From Gemmatimonadota bacterium (GTDB taxonomy: Bacteria > JAAXHH01), in the NCBI GenBank assembly GCA_009838645.1, contig VXRC01000049.1:496001-560000 (forward strand): a DNA stretch of 64,000 nt, in the 5' to 3' direction. Below the pieces are notes generated by a model. It made no database searches, was not told the origin of the DNA, and saw nothing but the letters and a program-made list of their open reading frames with translations. This document shows positions 37,449-47,952 of the stretch, one piece after another (position 1 is the stretch's first letter; each line of letters begins with the position of its first letter). The position numbers and the translations under genes were made by a program.

Positions 37449-38411
37449 TCATGTCCCGCCGGAACCGTAATCGGCCAGAAGGTACTGTACGGCCAGGTTC
37501 GTGTAATCTCCCCACCGGTCCGCGAAATCCCGGATCTGATCCTCGGAAATGCGTTCTCCGTTGAAGTAGTGCCGCTCGATGGACCGTTTGACCGCGAGAT
37601 CGCCGGCGGCGATGACGTTGCCCCGTCCCAGGTAACGCGCGAGAAACCAGTCCGCCGTCCACCGTCCGATCCCCACAAGGGCCGTCAATTCCCGTTCAAC
37701 CGACGCGTCGTCCTTCTCCGCGAGTCCGGCCAGGTCGATTTCGCCCTCACGAATGGAACGCGCCAGGTTCAGGATGTACCGTTCCTTCTGTCTCGAGAAC
37801 TGCAACGGCAGCAGATCGCCGGGCACCGCTTCCGCCATTCGGTCGGGCGTCGGAAAGGCATAATGGGTTTCGCCGCTGAACACGTGAGGTTCGCCGTATT
37901 CGGCCACGAGCCTGCTCCGCACGGTATAGGCGAATCCCAGGTTGATCTGCTGGGCCGTGATCGAGGACACGATCATCTCGAAGGGGTCGACCTGCAGATT
38001 GGGACGCAGGCCGTGGTGGTTTTCCACCGCGGCGGAAAGGACCGGGTCCCCGGACGCGAACGCGTAGAAGGCCTGCAGCGGGAAGGACAGGCCAAGGATC
38101 TTCCCGGCTGCCTTGATCGCCTCGTCGAGCACTTCGCAGGACACCTCGTCGATCGCCGGGGAACCCGATCTGGCAGCCCCGTCCGGGGGCGTCAGGCGCA
38201 ATTCGATCCGGTCTTCGACGCCGTACAGGGACAAGAGACACGGTCCCCCGGCTGTACGGACCACCTTGCTGAAGACGCCCGCTTCGAACCGGTTGGCGAG
38301 GTCGGTGCCATACCGCCGGTACCGGTCGAGCGTGGCCTCGAAGTCGATGATCGTACCGCTGTCCGCTACGGTATGTACCACGTTTCTGATGGTCTGGTTA
38401 ACCCCTTGCAT
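37449..38411 (-). CDS. DNA-3-methyladenine glycosylase (AlkA-like, HhH-GPD family)
   Basis: The 320-residue protein has an N-terminal AlkA-like beta domain and a helix-hairpin-helix glycosylase core. The hairpin and catalytic region reads L-V-G-I-G-R-W-T-A-D-W-F near residue 246, followed by A-A-G-D-L-A-V with the catalytic Asp near 270. It would remove alkylated purines from DNA. It ends a minus-strand run that includes a family-B DNA polymerase and UvrA. The N-terminus may start slightly later. Confidence 0.9.
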   Translation of the reverse strand: MQGVNQTIRNVVHTVADSGTIIDFEATLDRYRRYGTDLANRFEAGVFSKVVRTAGGPCLLSLYGVEDRIELRLTPPDGAARSGSPAIDEVSCEVLDEAIKAAGKILGLSFPLQAFYAFASGDPVLSAAVENHHGLRPNLQVDPFEMIVSSITAQQINLGFAYTVRSRLVAEYGEPHVFSGETHYAFPTPDRMAEAVPGDLLPLQFSRQKERYILNLARSIREGEIDLAGLAEKDDASVERELTALVGIGRWTADWFLARYLGRGNVIAAGDLAVKRSIERHYFNGERISEDQIRDFADRWGDYTNLAVQYLLADYGSGGT

Positions 38412-38468
38412 ACGTCAGCGTTACGGTCTTTCAGAATGACGCATTCATGCCGGAAACCGAAGAAGCAA

Positions 38469-38822
38469 TTACGATTCCAGGGGCTTCCACAGTCCGACAA
38501 ACGTTCCCTCGTTGTCCGCGATCCACGCGAAGTGGCCCATGCCCGGGACTTCGGTTGGAGGTACGATGGACGCTCCACCCAGTTCCACGGCCTTCGCGAC
38601 GTATGCGTCCAGATCGTCAACCTGCACATAGACCAGCGTGTAGTTGTGCGGCTCGTGACCGAGGGCGGAAATATGCCCTGTGATCCCTTCATCGTCCCCG
38701 GTGTCGATCATGGACGCATGTTCATGCGACTCCATGTTCCACCCGAACAGGTCGGCGTAGAAGGCCTGGGTTTCCTCTCGATTCTTGCATCCGATCTCGA
38801 AATGCACGACGGGATTCGACAT
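38469..38822 (-). CDS. VOC-family protein
   Basis: The 117-residue protein opens with V-V-H-F-E-I-G-C-K-N-R-E-E-T-Q-A-F-Y-A-D-L-F-G-W and carries V-Y-V-Q-V-D-D-L-D-A-Y-V-A-K-A-V-E-L-G-G in the middle, ending with G-L-W-K-P. This matches the common small VOC group often labelled glyoxalase. GAGGAG precedes the ATG by six bases. Function unknown. Confidence 0.86.
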   Translation of the reverse strand: MSNPVVHFEIGCKNREETQAFYADLFGWNMESHEHASMIDTGDDEGITGHISALGHEPHNYTLVYVQVDDLDAYVAKAVELGGASIVPPTEVPGMGHFAWIADNEGTFVGLWKPLES

Positions 38823-38866
38823 TGCGCGCTCCTCTCTGGTTGTGGTGCGTGTTGCTGCGGTTCTTT

Positions 38867-39460
38867 CTACGTCTTGTACTTGTCATTGAGTCCGTGGCTG
38901 GCCCGGATCATGGGCAGGATTTTCTCCAGGCGCCTGGCCCTGGTTTCCGCCCGTTTGGCCTGGGAGATATACTCGGTGTACTCGCGCTGCTTGCCCGGTG
39001 TAAGGGCGTTGAACCGCTCGCCGGCGTCACGGTCTACCGCAAGGGCGCCGGCCAGTTCATCCGGTATCTCAACCGGCTTCTTCCTTTCAGCCTTGATCGC
39101 TTTTCCCTGCCGCTGGTTATTGATGGACTCGGCCACGTAGGCGCGCAACTGCGGTTCGTCGATCTCTTCGACCGCCTGAAACCGCCATTGTCGCATGGCC
39201 CGGGTCCTGCCTTCCTGCGCATTGACCAGGACGCCTTGTTCGTCGCGCAGCAACGCGCCCTGGAAGAACCAGACGCTCACGAACTCCTTGAACGCCCCGA
39301 TGCCCGCCACATTCTTGCCTTCATGGGTATAGCAGGGCTGACCCCACTTGACGGTCTCTTCGACCTCGCATTCGTTCATGATGGCGCGCAGTCTTCCCAG
39401 CAGGGAGCGCCATTCCACGTGGCCATCCAGGTAGTCTTCAACCGATTTAAAACGTTGCAC
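38867..39460 (-). CDS. YdeI/OmpD-associated family protein (DUF1801 domain)
   Basis: The 197-residue protein has an N-terminal DUF1801 part (E-E-T-V-K-W-G-Q-P-C-Y-T-H-E-G-K-N-V) and the C-terminal YdeI-type segment I-P-D-E-L-A-G-A-L followed by F-N-A-L-T-P-G-K-Q-R-E-Y-T-E-Y-I-S-Q-A-K-R-A-E-T-R-A-R-R. It starts at GTG with AAAGGA seven bases upstream. Family members are linked to stress or bacteriocin protection, but the molecular role is unclear. Confidence 0.85.
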   Translation of the reverse strand: MQRFKSVEDYLDGHVEWRSLLGRLRAIMNECEVEETVKWGQPCYTHEGKNVAGIGAFKEFVSVWFFQGALLRDEQGVLVNAQEGRTRAMRQWRFQAVEEIDEPQLRAYVAESINNQRQGKAIKAERKKPVEIPDELAGALAVDRDAGERFNALTPGKQREYTEYISQAKRAETRARRLEKILPMIRASHGLNDKYKT

Positions 39461-39485
39461 AGTTTGTCCTTTCAGGGAACAAGAA

Positions 39486-42092
39486 CTAGGGCGAGACTTC
39501 AGACGTTCCCGATGGGTATTGCTGAGTGCTCAGCGTGTTTCCGAATAGACTGAGCCGTCCGGACATGGCGGCCTCCACGTCAAGTTCGTATGCGTGAGCG
39601 ACGGTCGTGACGATGGGCCGGATCTGCTTCTCGACGTAGTGCCCGTAGTCTATGGGGGCCATGATCCGGTCCTCCGGTTGCGGTCCGTCAAGGGTAATCA
39701 CGTACCGGATGACACCCGTAGGATTTTCCATGAGCCGGGCCGCCTTGACGTGGGGAGGCACCGAACGGGTGTAGGATTCGACGGGCTTGCGCAAATTCTT
39801 CCGGTAGACGAGCAACTCGTCCCGGCGGCCTGAGCGGACCTCCTGGACCCAGTGGTAGATTTCTTCTTCGATCTCGTTGCCGGGCACGTCGTGAAATACC
39901 CGGTCGAGCAGCACGCCCTGCAGCCGGTGGGCCAGGTCGGTCCAGTCCCGTCGTACGGCTTCCATGCCCACGATTTCCACGCGGTCGCCATCGGTTCCGC
40001 GCCGCAGGCCCGCGTAACCCTTGGCCCTGCCGCGCTCGACGTCGCCCCGCATGGAAGGCAGCAGGAACCGGTGGTAGCACTTTTCGAGTTCCAGTTCGAG
40101 GAAAGACGCCACTCCGTATCGTTCCCTCACGTGCGCGGCTAACCGGGCATTGATCCGGTCGCATACCTTCCTTCCCATATCCGTGGCCTGGTCCGATTCC
40201 GGACTATCAGCAGGATCGAGATCCACGAACACCGAATCCGTGTCCCCGTAAAGTACTTTATAGCCGTCCTTCTCCAACTCATCCCGGCACCACTTCAGGA
40301 TGTAGTGTCCGAATTCGGTGATCGCACCGGCCAGTTGAGGCGCGGCGAAGCGGCAGGAAGCGGAGGCCAGTACGCCGTAGAAGGAATTCATGACGATCTT
40401 GTAGGTATAGGAGGCGAGTTCGTCCCCGGTAGTCCTGGCCTCCTCGCGGCGCTTGAAAAACTGTTCCAGCATGGAAGGCAGAATGCCCGGGGTACGGGAG
40501 AACCGTGCGCCATTGGGGGCTTCGATAATGCTCCCGGGCTGGTCGCCGTCGGACACGCGGCCAGGTTCCGCACCGGACACGCGGCCGGGTACCCCATCGG
40601 ACACGCGGCCGGGCACCGTGCCCGTCTCGTCCGATGCCGCTTGCTGGCCCTGGATATGCGCCAGGGGATCGATGTTGTAGGTGCGGATGATGGATGGGTA
40701 GAGACTCTTGAAGTCGAAGACGAAGACGTTTCGGTAGAGCCCTGCTTTCGCGGGGATGATCAACCCGCCCGGCGCGCCGGCGCCCGGGGTGCGGTCCACG
40801 CCGGTCGTCGGCGCCACCATGCCCCGTTGATGTAGGGCGTTGATGTAGATGTTGTCGAAAGCGGCCACGCTGACCCACGCCCGTTCCAGTGGCAGGCCCG
40901 TCAGCAGCCCCCTGCGCAGGGTCAGGTTGATCAGTCCTTCCGCCTCCAGGATGTCGAGTACCAGCCTCGCGTCCTCGAGACAGTAGGCGCAGAAGGTCGC
41001 CCGGTCCTCGCGATAGACCTCCGTGATCTTCTCCGCCCTGGAGCTCCCCTCGTCGTCCTCCAGCAGCTTGCCCCGGCCCAGGATGGCGTTGGCCACGGTG
41101 TCCAGCCGGTAGTCCTCGAACCGCTGCAGCGTGCCGCGCAGCAGATGCAGGGCGTCCAGGATCTGCCGGCCATGGATCACCATGGTGCTTCCGCCCCAGA
41201 TTTCCCCGGACCGGTACCAGGACTGGTCATCGGTCCGCCCGAGTTGAAACGGCACGTTCAGATCCCTGAAGCGTCGCTGCAGGACCTGCAGGTCGAAGTC
41301 GACCAGGTTCCATCCCGTGATCAGGTCCGGATCCATTTCGAGTACACGGGACGAAAGGCCGCGCAGCATCGATGCCTCGTCGGCCCAGCAGACCAGGTGC
41401 GGGGGGTCCCCGTCGGCCGGTTCGCCGACCATGTGTATTTCTACCGCTTCTATCCCGCCGTCCGAACCCGACAGCACCAGGCCCACGGCGTAGATGGTGG
41501 TCGCTTCGGGGTCCGTTTCGATATCCAGGGCTAGCACGCTGAAGGCGGGTTCCCAGTATTCCGGTTGAAGTTCGGGGTTGGCATAGACCCGGTCGACCCG
41601 GTCGCCGGATATCCAGGCGCCGCTGATCTTCACCCCGCCCCGTAGGCCTCGTCCGATCAGGTACTGCCTGGCGAAGGGGATATCGCCTTCGTAAGTCCGC
41701 GTCTGTTGGACCTCCAGGCTCTTGACCAGGTTGCGCTGGTCGCGCACGCGCTCGAACTGGATGCCTGCCACGGGTTCGCCGTCCATGGTGGTGTATTCCG
41801 ATGGGACCACCCGGGCGGAAATCCCGTCGGAACGGATCCGGGCGTCGAGCTCACGTTGTTCCGACACCCGGACGTAGAGTGTGGGCGAAACCCGGTCGTC
41901 CGTGAACTGAAAAGTCTGGCCGTTTTGGAGTTTTCCGACTCCGCAGATCACGTCCCGGCCGTTCTCCGCCCGATGGAACACGTGGAGCAGGTAGCCCACG
42001 TCTTCGGGCGCGGCCGCCCCGCCGGGCGCGGATTCGTTGCCTGGAGCGGATGCTTCACCCGCGGCGTTTTTATGCGGTAGCGCGTTGGACAT
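39486..42092 (-). CDS. polB: Family-B DNA polymerase (DNA polymerase II-like)
   Basis: The 868-residue protein has a complete proofreading exonuclease (D-I-E-T at 190, G-W-N-L-V-D-F-D at 260, Y-C-L-E-D near 370). The polymerase motifs are also complete: A ([10 protein letters not shown] at 460), B (K-I-V-M-N-S-F-Y-G at 565) and C (Y-G-D-T-D-S at 615). It corresponds to enterobacterial Pol II, used in repair and lesion bypass. Unusually, a tandem 8-residue repeat (V-P-G-R-V-S-D-G type) sits between motifs A and B. The start overlaps the end of uvrA by 23 bases, indicating a repair operon. Confidence 0.93.
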   Translation of the reverse strand: MSNALPHKNAAGEASAPGNESAPGGAAAPEDVGYLLHVFHRAENGRDVICGVGKLQNGQTFQFTDDRVSPTLYVRVSEQRELDARIRSDGISARVVPSEYTTMDGEPVAGIQFERVRDQRNLVKSLEVQQTRTYEGDIPFARQYLIGRGLRGGVKISGAWISGDRVDRVYANPELQPEYWEPAFSVLALDIETDPEATTIYAVGLVLSGSDGGIEAVEIHMVGEPADGDPPHLVCWADEASMLRGLSSRVLEMDPDLITGWNLVDFDLQVLQRRFRDLNVPFQLGRTDDQSWYRSGEIWGGSTMVIHGRQILDALHLLRGTLQRFEDYRLDTVANAILGRGKLLEDDEGSSRAEKITEVYREDRATFCAYCLEDARLVLDILEAEGLINLTLRRGLLTGLPLERAWVSVAAFDNIYINALHQRGMVAPTTGVDRTPGAGAPGGLIIPAKAGLYRNVFVFDFKSLYPSIIRTYNIDPLAHIQGQQAASDETGTVPGRVSDGVPGRVSGAEPGRVSDGDQPGSIIEAPNGARFSRTPGILPSMLEQFFKRREEARTTGDELASYTYKIVMNSFYGVLASASCRFAAPQLAGAITEFGHYILKWCRDELEKDGYKVLYGDTDSVFVDLDPADSPESDQATDMGRKVCDRINARLAAHVRERYGVASFLELELEKCYHRFLLPSMRGDVERGRAKGYAGLRRGTDGDRVEIVGMEAVRRDWTDLAHRLQGVLLDRVFHDVPGNEIEEEIYHWVQEVRSGRRDELLVYRKNLRKPVESYTRSVPPHVKAARLMENPTGVIRYVITLDGPQPEDRIMAPIDYGHYVEKQIRPIVTTVAHAYELDVEAAMSGRLSLFGNTLSTQQYPSGTSEVSP
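40550..40621 (-). repeat. Three 24-bp tandem repeats inside the polymerase gene
   Basis: Units begin at 40550, 40574 and 40598, each with C-G-G-A-C-A-C-G-C-G-G-C-C. The period is a multiple of three, so copy number can change without breaking the frame; each unit encodes eight residues in the palm-fingers linker. Confidence 0.9.
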
Positions 42093-45069
42093 GGCTCAAG
42101 TGGTCTCGGAGAAACCGGCCGGTGTAGGACGCGTCGATCCCCGCCACTTCCTCGGGCGTGCCGGTGGCGATGACTTCACCGCCGCTGTGGCCGCCTTCGG
42201 GACCCAGGTCGATGATGTGGTCGGCCGTTTTGATTACGTCGAGATGGTGCTCGATCACCACGACGCTGTGACCGGCTTCGATCAGCCGGTTCAGGCTGGA
42301 CAGCAGGTGGACGATGTCGGCCAGGTGCAGCCCGGTGGTGGGTTCGTCCAGGATGTACAGGATATGGCTGCCCCGGCGCAGCTTGCCCAGTTCGCTCGCC
42401 AGCTTGATGCGCTGGGCTTCGCCACCGGAGAGGGTGGTGGCGGACTGGCCCAGCGTGAGGTAACCCAGACCCAGCTGGTCCAGCGTCCCGATCTTCTTCG
42501 CGATGGAGGGCCTTTCTTCGAAGAAGGTGACCCCCTCTTCGACGGACATGTTCAACACGTCGGCGATGGTCTTGCCCCGGTAGGTCACTTCCAGTGTTTC
42601 CGGGTTGTACCGGGCCCCCTTGCAGGCCTCGCAAGGCACCTCCACGTCCGGCATGAAGTAGAGTTGGGTGGTGATCGTGCCCTCCCCGTTGCATTCGGCG
42701 CAGCGTCCTTCGGCCACGTTGAAGCTGAACCGGCCGGGCCGGTATCCGCGGGATACCGCTTCGTCCGTTTTCGAAAAGAGCGTCCTGATCTGGTCGTAGA
42801 ACCCGATGTAGGTGGCCGGGTTCGAACGGGCGTTACGGCCGATGGGCGACTGGTCTATGTTGATGACATGCTTGATGTGCTCGACGCCTTCGAGCCGGTC
42901 GTGGTCTCCCGCGAGCACACGGCTGTCGTACAGCTGGTTGTACAGCTTTTTGAACAGCACTTCGTTGATCAGCGTACTTTTCCCGGATCCGGATGCACCG
43001 GTCACGCAGACGAACTTTCCCAGGGGAATCTCGACGTCGATGTCGTTGAGGTTGTTCTCCCGAGCACCCAGGATGCGCAACGATTTTCCGGTGGACCCGC
43101 GCCGTATCTGCGGGGTCTCGATGGTCCGTGCGCCCGAGAGATACTGGCCGGTTGGCGACGCGGCACAGTGCAGGATATCGTCGAGCTCGCCCTGCACCAC
43201 CACCTCTCCGCCGTGCACGCCCGGTCCCGGTCCCATTTCCACGATGTGATCGGCCGCCCGGATGGTCTCCTCGTCGTGCTCCACCACGATGACCGTATTG
43301 CCGAGATCGCGCAGTTGCCTGAGCGTGCGGATCATCTTCACGTTGTCGCGGGGATGCAGACCGATGCTCGGTTCGTCCAGCACGTACAGCATGCCCATCA
43401 GGCCCGATCCGATCTGCGTGGAGAGCCGGATGCGCTGCGCTTCGCCGCCCGAGAGGGTGCCGGCGCGACGGTTGAAGTTGAGGTAGTCCAGGCCGATGCC
43501 CAGCAGCAGGTCGAGCCGGCCGATAATCTCCCGGATCACCTGACGGCCGGCCAACTCCTGGCGCCTCGCGGGTTCGATGGCTTCCAGCTCGGCGCGGAGT
43601 TCGTCGAAATTGATCTCCCCGAAATCGTGGACGGTGCGGCCGTTGATCCGGAACAGGTGCCGGGACTCCTTGAGCCGGGATCCCTCGCAGTCGGGGCACA
43701 CCCGCTCCACCATGACCTTTTCGAGCCAGGCTTCCATGCCCGAACTGGCCACCTGCTTCTGCCGATACCGCTTGTAGTTCCGCTCGATCCCCTTGCCGAT
43801 TCCGCCGAAGCCCCATGGCTTACCGAGCAGCTTGTGGTCGGGTTCCTTCGCATCGGGCGGCGCCAACAGGGGGAATTTGTCCGGCGTGCCGTCGAACAGC
43901 ACGTCCTGGATATGTGGAGGTAACGCACGGAAAGGCGTATCGAGGCTGAACCCCATGTGCACCGAAAGGCTGTACATGACCCGCCCGGACCAGGTATCCG
44001 GCTTGTAGTTGAAGGCGTCCTTGACGAAGCAGCCGTCCCGGATGCTCAGCGACTTGTCCGGTACCAGCAGGTCCCGGTGCACGACCATGTACGTGCCGAG
44101 TCCGAGACAGGTCCGGCACGCGCTGGACGGATTGTTGAACTGGAAGTAGTCCGGCGCCAGGTCGCCCACCGCGAGATGGTGTTCCGGGCAGCCGAAGGAC
44201 GCGTAGAACCGTTCGACGGCGGTTTTTTTGCGGCAGGCCGCCACGTGGATCCTGATGAACTGGTCCCCGGCGATCAGTGCGTTCTGAATCCCCTTGACCA
44301 GTTGTTTCTCGACACCTGGTTTCAGCACGAACCGGTCTACGATCACCTCCATGCGAAGGTCACCGGATTCGTCGACATCGACCTCGCCGCTGATGTCCAC
44401 GGGCGTTTCGTTGATCACCAAGCGGCGGTACCCCTTCTTCCGGATCTCCGCGAAGAGAAAGTCGAGGTCCTCGCCATAGATCCGGGTAACCGGCGCGCGC
44501 AGTTCCACTTCGGTGCCTTTGGGCAGCGACAGCAGTTCATCGAGGATCTGCACCGCGGTCTTAATCGGAAGGTCGCGTCCGCAACAGGGACAGCCGGCGC
44601 GGCTGATCGTGGCGAACAGCAGGTTCAGGTAACTGCTGACATCGGTCATGGTGCCCACGGTGGAGCGTGGATTGCGCGCGACGGTCTTCTGCTCGATGGA
44701 GATGACGGGAGAAAGCCCGAAGAGATAGTCCACGTCCGGCTTGCCCACTTGCTGGATGAACCGGCGGGCATAGGAGGAGAGCGACTCCATGTATCGCCGC
44801 TGGCCTTCCGCGTAGATGGTATCGAAGGCCAGGGAAGATTTCCCCGAACCGGAAAGCCCCGTTACCACGATCAACCGGTTGCGCGGCAGTTCTACCGTGA
44901 TGTCCCTGAGGTTATGCTCCCGGGCGCCCTGTACCAAGATCGTCGTGCGGGGACCGTTACCGTCGCCGCTTTCGATGGCGTGCGGGCCGGCCGATTCGGG
45001 ATCGACTGATGCGGTACCGGTCGAGGCGGGATCGGCGGATGTACGCGGCCGGACCGGGATTTCGGACAT
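42070..45069 (-). CDS. uvrA: Excinuclease ABC subunit A (UvrA)
   Basis: The 999-residue protein is the damage-recognition ATPase of nucleotide excision repair. Two ABC modules are present: Walker [10 protein letters not shown] and G-A-S-G-S-G-K-S-T, each paired with L-S-G-G-E-A-Q-R-I signatures and V-L-D-E-P-S / I-L-D-E-P-T Walker B segments. The zinc module C-A-E-C ... C-E-A-C is intact. Of two ATG codons the one at 45069 is preferred, because AAGGAG lies seven bases before it. A low-complexity N-terminal extension of about 40 residues (A-D-P-A-S-T-G type) precedes the conserved start. Confidence 0.97.
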   Translation of the reverse strand: MSEIPVRPRTSADPASTGTASVDPESAGPHAIESGDGNGPRTTILVQGAREHNLRDITVELPRNRLIVVTGLSGSGKSSLAFDTIYAEGQRRYMESLSSYARRFIQQVGKPDVDYLFGLSPVISIEQKTVARNPRSTVGTMTDVSSYLNLLFATISRAGCPCCGRDLPIKTAVQILDELLSLPKGTEVELRAPVTRIYGEDLDFLFAEIRKKGYRRLVINETPVDISGEVDVDESGDLRMEVIVDRFVLKPGVEKQLVKGIQNALIAGDQFIRIHVAACRKKTAVERFYASFGCPEHHLAVGDLAPDYFQFNNPSSACRTCLGLGTYMVVHRDLLVPDKSLSIRDGCFVKDAFNYKPDTWSGRVMYSLSVHMGFSLDTPFRALPPHIQDVLFDGTPDKFPLLAPPDAKEPDHKLLGKPWGFGGIGKGIERNYKRYRQKQVASSGMEAWLEKVMVERVCPDCEGSRLKESRHLFRINGRTVHDFGEINFDELRAELEAIEPARRQELAGRQVIREIIGRLDLLLGIGLDYLNFNRRAGTLSGGEAQRIRLSTQIGSGLMGMLYVLDEPSIGLHPRDNVKMIRTLRQLRDLGNTVIVVEHDEETIRAADHIVEMGPGPGVHGGEVVVQGELDDILHCAASPTGQYLSGARTIETPQIRRGSTGKSLRILGARENNLNDIDVEIPLGKFVCVTGASGSGKSTLINEVLFKKLYNQLYDSRVLAGDHDRLEGVEHIKHVINIDQSPIGRNARSNPATYIGFYDQIRTLFSKTDEAVSRGYRPGRFSFNVAEGRCAECNGEGTITTQLYFMPDVEVPCEACKGARYNPETLEVTYRGKTIADVLNMSVEEGVTFFEERPSIAKKIGTLDQLGLGYLTLGQSATTLSGGEAQRIKLASELGKLRRGSHILYILDEPTTGLHLADIVHLLSSLNRLIEAGHSVVVIEHHLDVIKTADHIIDLGPEGGHSGGEVIATGTPEEVAGIDASYTGRFLRDHLSHVQRATA

Positions 45070-45101
45070 GCCCATGCTCCTTAATCACCGTGCGACTGTT
45101 C

Positions 45102-45164
45102 GCCCACGGCAGCCGTAGTATCGCCCACGGCAGCAGCAGAATCACCCGCGGTAGTAATAGAACC
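45102..45164 (-). repeat. Three 21-bp tandem units at the 3' end of the nucleotidyltransferase gene
   Basis: Units 45102-45122 and 45123-45143 share the core GCCCACGGCAG; the third (45144-45164) is a diverged copy that encodes the last residues of the nucleotidyltransferase. The TGA stop spans the border of units 2 and 3. The array fills most of the spacer before uvrA. Confidence 0.8.
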
Positions 45165-46098
45165 CGAGTTCCTCGTACTCCACGTTGCTCTTCAACGTGA
45201 GACGCAGCGGGCTGGAAACCCGGGAAATGACGTCCTTGTCCGCGAGCCATTCGCACACGGTGGTAACGCCTCTGAGATTCATCTGGTTATCGAACCAGGT
45301 CTCGATCTCCGTGACCGACCTGGCCGATCCTTCTTCTTCGAGGTAGTCTAGAATGGGCTGGAACAGGTCCGGCAGGCGTTCCTCGAGATAGGTATCGATC
45401 AGCCCGAGTGCTTCACCTACCAGCGCTTCGGTCTTCGGCCGGTCGATCAGGTCCGTATACACTTTATTGAAAAACTCCGGATTGAGTTCCAGCGCCTGCT
45501 GGATGACTTCGCGACCGGCTAGCTGGCCGTGCATGAACACCTCGATCTTCGCGAGACTGCTCGCGCACAACATGATGTAGAGAAACGCGTAGTGAAGGTC
45601 GCGCCGGTCGTGAAACCACTTCTCTGCCTTGTACAGGGTGGGTATCACGTGCGATGCCGCGAGCATGAGCTGGACCTGGCGGTCTCTCGAATGCAACGCC
45701 TGGATGCCGTCGTACAGTTCCCGGATCGTCTCGTCGTGGGTGAAGAGCAGGCGGCTCCGGGCCAGGGCCGAATGCATAAACGAGCTTTGCAGTCCGCCTT
45801 CGATCATCTTCCTGAACGCGGAGCGCGGCTGCATGAAGACGTGGATGTACACGTCGTTCTCCAGGAGCGCGGCGCCTTCGGATACCTCGTCGTCATCCCT
45901 GCTGTCCCGGCGGAACAGGTCCTTGTCGTCCCGGGTGACAACGATCAGGTCGATATCGGATTTCTCCCATACCCGGTCGGCGGAGAGGCTGCCGAAGAGA
46001 ATCGCCGCCAGGATGTGCCGGTCCTCCCGCGCCTTGCTCACGAAAGACGCGAGGGCCGACTCGAATTTCTGTTCAACGGTAGAGGTCGTGGTTTCCAT
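45142..46098 (-). CDS. Nucleotidyltransferase-domain protein
   Basis: The approximately 318-residue protein (start METTTSTVEQ at 46098) has a polymerase-beta-like nucleotidyltransferase motif: L-F-G-S-L-S-A-D-R-V-W-E-K-S-D-I-D-L-I-V-V near residue 38, with both metal Asp residues. An all-helical domain follows (about 140-260), then a possible winged-helix part at the C-terminus. It resembles aminoglycoside-type or regulatory nucleotidyltransferases; target unknown. It lies just upstream of uvrA on the same strand. Confidence 0.82.
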   Translation of the reverse strand: METTTSTVEQKFESALASFVSKAREDRHILAAILFGSLSADRVWEKSDIDLIVVTRDDKDLFRRDSRDDDEVSEGAALLENDVYIHVFMQPRSAFRKMIEGGLQSSFMHSALARSRLLFTHDETIRELYDGIQALHSRDRQVQLMLAASHVIPTLYKAEKWFHDRRDLHYAFLYIMLCASSLAKIEVFMHGQLAGREVIQQALELNPEFFNKVYTDLIDRPKTEALVGEALGLIDTYLEERLPDLFQPILDYLEEEGSARSVTEIETWFDNQMNLRGVTTVCEWLADKDVISRVSSPLRLTLKSNVEYEELGFYYYRG

Positions 46099-46275
46099 CG
46101 GGGGATCCCCGGAAAGGCATCCAAAAGGATAAAGCGCATACCGCAAAACCGCGACCGGTCCGTGGATGCGCCCGTTTCTATATAACACGCGCCCGCGGCG
46201 GCGTCAACGCACAATTACGGGCGGCAAGGCGATGAAACCCCTTGATTACAACGCCCGCCGGCGGCTACTTTGCAC

Positions 46276-46310
46276 CAGGTTACAGGTTACAGGTTACAGG
46301 TTACAGGTTA
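46276..46310 (+). repeat. Five perfect copies of a heptanucleotide (CAGGTTA)
   Basis: The 7-bp unit is repeated exactly five times and then breaks into CAGTTCC. It lies about 75 bases before the start of the globin-ankyrin gene, in the probable promoter or leader region. Confidence 0.95.
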
Positions 46311-46383
46311 CAGTTCCCGCATTCCGACCTTGCGGGAATCTCCGAATCTGTATCATCAGACTCCACAACCCGAGGATCGTGCA

Positions 46384-47952
46384 ATGCCGGCATCACCAGC
46401 ATCCGGCGATTCGTCCCGAATTCGGGACCTGCTGGCCCACCGCGGCGGGCTCGCTACCGTGTTGCGACCGGACCCGACCTTGTTCGAGCGGATCGGCGGC
46501 CGGTCCGTGGTCGCGGGCATCATCGACGGCCTGTATGACCGGATCGAAAAGGACGCCGAACTGCGTCCCATGTTCACCCGTACGCTGGCTCCCGAACGCA
46601 TGAAGCAGAAGGCGTTCATGGAGGAGTGGATGGGCGGCGAACCGGGCTACACGCGGCACCACGCCTACGGCGGAATAAAAAACCGGCACGGTCACATACA
46701 CATCACCAGGGCATCCGCCGACCGGTGGCTGTCCCACATGACCGCTTCGCTGCGGGATCACATCGGTGACGAACCGCTCGTTGCCGAAGCGCTGCACGTG
46801 CTCCGGCCCCTTGCCCACGGCCTCGTCAACGAGCGGAAACCCGCCCGGCAGGGATGGGAGATGAGATGTCACCGGGAGAAGCGATGGAGAGCGCCTGCCA
46901 GAATGGCGGCCAGGGGTCAGGCGGAAGCCCTCGAGCGCTGCCTGGACGAGGATCCGGCGGTGCTGGAGGATCCCCGTCACGGCGCGATCATCCTCGCGGA
47001 AGCGGCGTTGCGGGGTCACACGGGGGTAGCGGCCCTGCTGCTCGGCCGGGGTGTGGACGTAAATCTTCCGTCGGCCCATTCGAGCGACATCATGATGACC
47101 GCCCACTGTGCCGCACGGAGCAAGAAGAAAGACGAAACGGCCGCGTTCCTGCTGGAGCGGGGTGCCGTGTATGATGTCTTCAGCGCCTGTTTTCTGGGTG
47201 ACCGGCACCGGGTAGGCGAGCTCCTGGATACAGCGCCCGGCCTGGTCGAGGTGCACGACCCCGCCTGCGACCTGCTGCCCGTCACCCCGTTGCATCATGC
47301 CGTGTACGGCGGACACGTAGAGGTCGCGAGGATGCTGTTCGACCGGGGTGCCAAAGTCGGCGTAAACAGCACGGCCCTGGTCCGTTACGCCGCCGGCAGA
47401 CGGCGGACCGATCTACTTCGGCTGGTGCTGGAGCACGGCGCGGACGCCAGCCGGATCGGCTGTGGAAGATGGGTACTCGACGAGGAAGATTCGGCCCTGC
47501 TTATCGCCCGCGGCGCCGACGTCAACTATCCCGAAGGGAAATGGATCTGGACGGCCTGTACGGGGAACAACAGCCAGCGGGACGATCCACGGTACGTGCA
47601 GGCCCTGCTGGACAAGGGGGCCCGGATCGACACGGTTCTGCGCGGCGCCGGCGCCCTGCACTTTGCCGCCAAGGCCGGATTCACCGGGGTAATGGAGGTG
47701 CTGCTGGACAACGGTGCTCCGGTCGACGGGCGGAGCGAGAAGGGCGAGACCCCCCTGTTTTACGCGCTGAAGGCGGGTCCCCGGGCGGACATGGTGAAAT
47801 CGGTGGCCCTGCTGTTGGCCCGCGGCGCGGACCCGGCCCGTGAAGACAGGCTGGGCAAGTCGCCCCTGGGCATCGCCCGTCGGATGAAGCGTCCGGACAA
47901 GGAACGCATCGTCTCGATGTTCGAAGCCGCTAGTCCTCCCGTACCGGCGTAA
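46384..47952 (+). CDS. Truncated haemoglobin fused to ankyrin repeats
   Basis: The 522-residue protein starts at MPASPASG (46384). Residues about 31-125 form a group II-like truncated globin: L-F-E-R-I-G-G-R at the A/B helices, Tyr in G-L-Y-D-R-I at the B10 position, E-W-M-G-G-E-P-G-Y-T, and the likely haem-ligand His102 in N-R-H-G-H-I-H-I. From about 165 to the end run nine or so ankyrin repeats (T-P-L-H-H-A-V-Y-G-G-H-V-E-V-A-R-M-L-F, A-L-H-F-A-A-K-A-G-F-T-G-V-M-E-V-L-L). A haem-based oxygen or NO sensor acting through protein contacts is a reasonable inference. The 3' end overlaps the convergent ankyrin gene by 23 bases. Confidence 0.87.
   Translation: MPASPASGDSSRIRDLLAHRGGLATVLRPDPTLFERIGGRSVVAGIIDGLYDRIEKDAELRPMFTRTLAPERMKQKAFMEEWMGGEPGYTRHHAYGGIKNRHGHIHITRASADRWLSHMTASLRDHIGDEPLVAEALHVLRPLAHGLVNERKPARQGWEMRCHREKRWRAPARMAARGQAEALERCLDEDPAVLEDPRHGAIILAEAALRGHTGVAALLLGRGVDVNLPSAHSSDIMMTAHCAARSKKKDETAAFLLERGAVYDVFSACFLGDRHRVGELLDTAPGLVEVHDPACDLLPVTPLHHAVYGGHVEVARMLFDRGAKVGVNSTALVRYAAGRRRTDLLRLVLEHGADASRIGCGRWVLDEEDSALLIARGADVNYPEGKWIWTACTGNNSQRDDPRYVQALLDKGARIDTVLRGAGALHFAAKAGFTGVMEVLLDNGAPVDGRSEKGETPLFYALKAGPRADMVKSVALLLARGADPAREDRLGKSPLGIARRMKRPDKERIVSMFEAASPPVPA

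Noticed and set aside
42037-43923. A 628-codon open frame opposite uvrA
   Set aside because: It mirrors UvrA coding sequence and has no recognisable family features.
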